NCBI RefSeq assembly: GCF_014192105.1
Contig: NZ_JACHXK010000038.1
Coordinates: 1 to 33,042, forward strand
Source of the DNA: Paenibacillus phyllosphaerae
Lineage (GTDB): Bacteria; Bacillota; Bacilli; Paenibacillales; Paenibacillaceae
Direction: 5' to 3'
DNA length: 33,042 bases
Shown: positions 31,734 to 33,042 of the stretch, in pieces
How the letters are laid out: each line of letters opens with the position of its first letter
Position numbering within the stretch: the stretch's first letter is position 1
Notes under the pieces: generated by a model
What the model saw: the letters and a program-made list of their open reading frames with translations, nothing else
The model's database searches: none
What the model was told of the DNA's origin: nothing
Translations under genes and position numbers: made by a program

Positions 31734-31762
31734 GGCAGTGTCTGATGACGCTGTCTTTTTTT
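31734..31762 (+). terminator. intrinsic terminator in the gap after the membrane protein
   Basis: GGCAGTGTC and GACGCTGTC form nine pairs (two G-U) around a TGAT loop, followed by seven T. It lies 240 nt after the membrane-protein stop, so it ends either a long 3' untranslated region or a separate short transcript. Confidence 0.82.
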
Positions 31763-31879
31763 GCTTCGGAAAGCGCGATTGGATCGCCGTTTCGGCTTCA
31801 TGGACCAGGCATTGTTGGAGGATCTTCGGAATTTCTACGGAAGGGAGCGTTTTCAGAGGGTTAGCGAAAAATCGTACGA

Positions 31880-31885
31880 TATAAT
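31880..31885 (+). promoter_or_regulatory. candidate -10 of the riboswitch transcript
   Basis: A perfect TATAAT lies about 100 nt upstream of the aptamer. No good -35 is visible at 16-18 nt, so the promoter call is tentative. The rest of 31495-31870 shows no gene. Confidence 0.4.
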
Positions 31886-31983
31886 AGCAGAAAAGTTGCA
31901 CTCTAAGAATTCTAATTTGTGAACAAATCGTGAACTCAGAAGGGAAATTGTGAAAATGATCGAATTGATAGCCAGAATGAAAA

Positions 31984-32121
31984 AATTGCCGAATTCCCGT
32001 AGACGGGAAACGGGGGAACCATCTTGGGTGAATTGATCCCGGCTATACGGAAGTTCCGTATACGTCAGAGGTGATCATAGGGAGCCTTCAACCGAACCCC
32101 ACAGCTAACCTCGCAGGCATT
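31984..32121 (+). promoter_or_regulatory. c-di-AMP riboswitch (ydaO/yuaA class)
   Basis: The conserved ydaO elements occur in order: TTGCCGAATTCC, CGGGGGAACCA, GGGTGAATT, GGGAGCC, AACCGAACCCC, and CAGCTAACCTCGCAGGC. The closing stem pairs AATTGCC with GGCATT. The class senses c-di-AMP and turns off cell-wall hydrolase and osmolyte genes when the second messenger is high. It sits directly before an NlpC/P60 hydrolase, a frequent target. No terminator lies between aptamer and start codon, and the ribosome site GGAAGGGG begins immediately after the aptamer. Confidence 0.94.
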
Positions 32122-32138
32122 GGAAGGGGTTTCTATTC

Positions 32139-32639
32139 TTGAAAAAGGTCTCAGTCATGCTAATTGGCCTTGCGATGCTACTTTTGTTCCAAGCAGGAAG
32201 CGTTTTCGCTGCTTCCAAAATGGATGAAGTCATCGATGGCGTAATTGGCACACCGTACAGCTACGGTGGAACCACAACAAAGGGCTTCGATTGCTCCGGA
32301 TTTACGATGTACGTGTTCAAGAAACTCGGCATCACGATCCCGCACTCCTCGGCCTCCCAAGCACAGCTGGGCAAGAAAATCGCGAAGAGCGATTTGATCG
32401 CCGGCGATCTCGTATTCTTCAATACGAGCGGTAAAGGTATTTCGCATGTTGGTATTTATGTTGGAGACGGCAAGTTCGCACACTCGTCCTCCAGCAAAGG
32501 CGTTATCATCAGCGGTCTGAGCGATTCCTACTACGCTAAGCGCTATGTTACCGCACGCCGCGTCATGAGCCCTGAAACGTTCGAAAAATATGCCGACGAG
32601 CCGTCCACTGAACAAGTTGACAACAGCGCAGGCGAATAA
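32139..32639 (+). CDS. secreted NlpC/P60 cell-wall hydrolase
   Basis: A 166-residue peptidoglycan endopeptidase. The signal peptide (about 1-24, cleavage after VFA or VFAA) is followed directly by an NlpC/P60 domain with the nucleophile C52 in FDCSGF, H103 in ISHVGIYVGD and a third polar residue at H115. No SH3 or LysM binding domain is present, so the enzyme is a minimal catalytic unit. A short acidic tail ends it. The start is TTG at 32139 with GGAAGGGG 9 nt upstream. It is under the c-di-AMP riboswitch and is followed by a terminator, so it is monocistronic. It likely cuts stem-peptide bonds during wall growth or osmotic adaptation. Confidence 0.94.
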   Translation: MKKVSVMLIGLAMLLLFQAGSVFAASKMDEVIDGVIGTPYSYGGTTTKGFDCSGFTMYVFKKLGITIPHSSASQAQLGKKIAKSDLIAGDLVFFNTSGKGISHVGIYVGDGKFAHSSSSKGVIISGLSDSYYAKRYVTARRVMSPETFEKYADEPSTEQVDNSAGE

Positions 32640-32676
32640 GCTGGCCGCTCGCCCCCGCGAGTGGATGCTTGCATAG

Positions 32677-32718
32677 ACCGCAGAGTTTTGTCCCCCCGGA
32701 CAATTGCTGCGGTTTTTT
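32677..32718 (+). terminator. intrinsic terminator of the NlpC/P60 gene
   Basis: ACCGCAG/CTGCGGT (32677-32683 with 32707-32713), with an inner TTGTCC/GGACAA stem, is followed by TTTTTT. Confidence 0.9.
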
Positions 32719-32793
32719 GCTATTCGCTTATGTTTAGCCTATCCGTTGCTTACCCATTTATACCCTGTGGGGGTTGGGACCAAACAACTGCTG

Positions 32794-32852
32794 CCACCCC
32801 TAAGTCCCCTCGTGAGGAGATACCGAGGGCTATCGCCCTCTGGACACCCGTT
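32794..32852. repeat. double-hairpin dispersed repeat, copy C
   Basis: It matches CCCCTAAGTCCCCTC, then GAGGAGATACCGAGGGC, then GCCCTCTGGACACCCG. It is in tandem with copy D at a 66-bp period and in the same orientation as copies A and B at 19667-19820. Confidence 0.75.
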
Positions 32853-32858
32853 TTTGCT

Positions 32859-32921
32859 ACCTCCCCTAAGTCCCCTCCTGAGGAGGGGATTCCAAGGGCC
32901 CCGGCCCTTTGGATACCCGTT
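32859..32921. repeat. double-hairpin dispersed repeat, copy D
   Basis: It matches CCTCCCCTAAGTCCCCTCC, GAGGAGGGGATTCC, AAGGGCC/GGCCCTT and GGATACCCG. Compensating changes keep both stems (for example AAGGGCC with GGCCCTT instead of GAGGGC with GCCCTC), which suggests that the structure is conserved. Confidence 0.75.
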
Positions 32922-32952
32922 TTTCCACCTCCCCCTTCCCCCTCCATCAATG

Positions 32953-32980
32953 TTGTCAGGTTAAGGAGATGGGGTAATAA
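32953..32980 (+). promoter_or_regulatory. candidate promoter of the truncated right-end gene
   Basis: TTGTCA (32953-32958) and TAATAA (32975-32980) are 16 nt apart, about 28 nt before the first candidate start codon. Confidence 0.45.
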
Positions 32981-33008
32981 GTGGAAAAACAGTAAAGTAG
33001 GGATGAGT

Positions 33009-33042
33009 ATGAAAAAAAGACAACCTTTGTTTTGGAATGTGT
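33009..33042 (+). CDS. start of a gene truncated by the window edge
   Basis: ATG at 33009 (or in frame at 33003) follows AGTAGGG and opens a frame reading MKKRQPLFWNV before the window ends. The basic N-terminus followed by hydrophobic residues would suit a secreted or membrane protein. Too short to identify. Confidence 0.45.
   Translation, partial: MKKRQPLFWNV

Noticed and set aside
1..33042. CRISPR array, tRNA genes, prophage or transposase
   Set aside because: I looked for regularly spaced repeats, tRNA T-loops in cloverleaf context, and recombinase/transposase motifs and found none. The 66-bp repeat pair has only two units and hairpin arms, unlike CRISPR.

Overview
The window reads as chromosomal core DNA of a spore-forming, low-to-moderate GC Gram-positive bacterium of the order Bacillales, most likely Paenibacillaceae (Paenibacillus, Cohnella or a close relative). 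This rests on gene content and order: the dnaX-yaaK-recR-yaaL-bofA-16S block, the rpoE-pyrG-spo0F-murA-rho-rpmE block and the speB-speE-pbpG-ywhD block all match Bacillus relatives. It also rests on a long (about 275 nt) Bacillus-type SRP RNA, a T-box, sporulation genes, and frequent TTG/GTG starts behind strong GGAGG sites. No species is assigned.

Layout. Positions 1-71 are the 5' end of a 16S rRNA gene read leftwards, with two tandem promoters and a boxA-like leader. From 381 to 14452 everything is on the minus strand: bofA, yaaL, recR, yaaK, dnaX, a PAS sensor kinase, SRP RNA, a small lipoprotein, rpmE, a radical SAM enzyme, rho, murA, spo0F, pyrG and rpoE. A divergent subtilisin-like protease (14818-15951, +) follows. 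Next come argS and ywiB under a T-box leader (-), a DNA glycosylase and a small Paenibacillus-type hypothetical (-), a repeat-rich spacer, and speB-speE (-). The right third mixes strands: pbpG (+), a Fur-box-associated esterase (+), a chemotaxis receptor (-), ywhD (-), an M1 peptidase and a membrane protein (+), then a c-di-AMP (ydaO) riboswitch with an NlpC/P60 hydrolase (+). A second repeat pair and the first codons of a truncated gene close the window.

How it works together. Most genes are housekeeping: replication and recombination, transcription (rpoE, rho), protein export (SRP RNA), CTP and polyamine synthesis, cell wall (murA, pbpG, NlpC). A sporulation thread runs through it: spo0F with a SigH-type promoter, an orphan PAS kinase that could feed the phosphorelay, bofA, and pbpG behind a forespore-type promoter. 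RNA-level control is dense: the T-box, the ydaO aptamer, a probable CTP-sensing attenuator before pyrG, and two or three orphan transcripts ending in intrinsic terminators that match no class I recognise.

I saw no mobile element with a transposase, no prophage, no CRISPR array and no defence island. The most novel material is the uncharacterised leader/sRNA candidates near 11000-11190 and 14570-14700, the double-hairpin dispersed repeat, and the rho-linked radical SAM enzyme.
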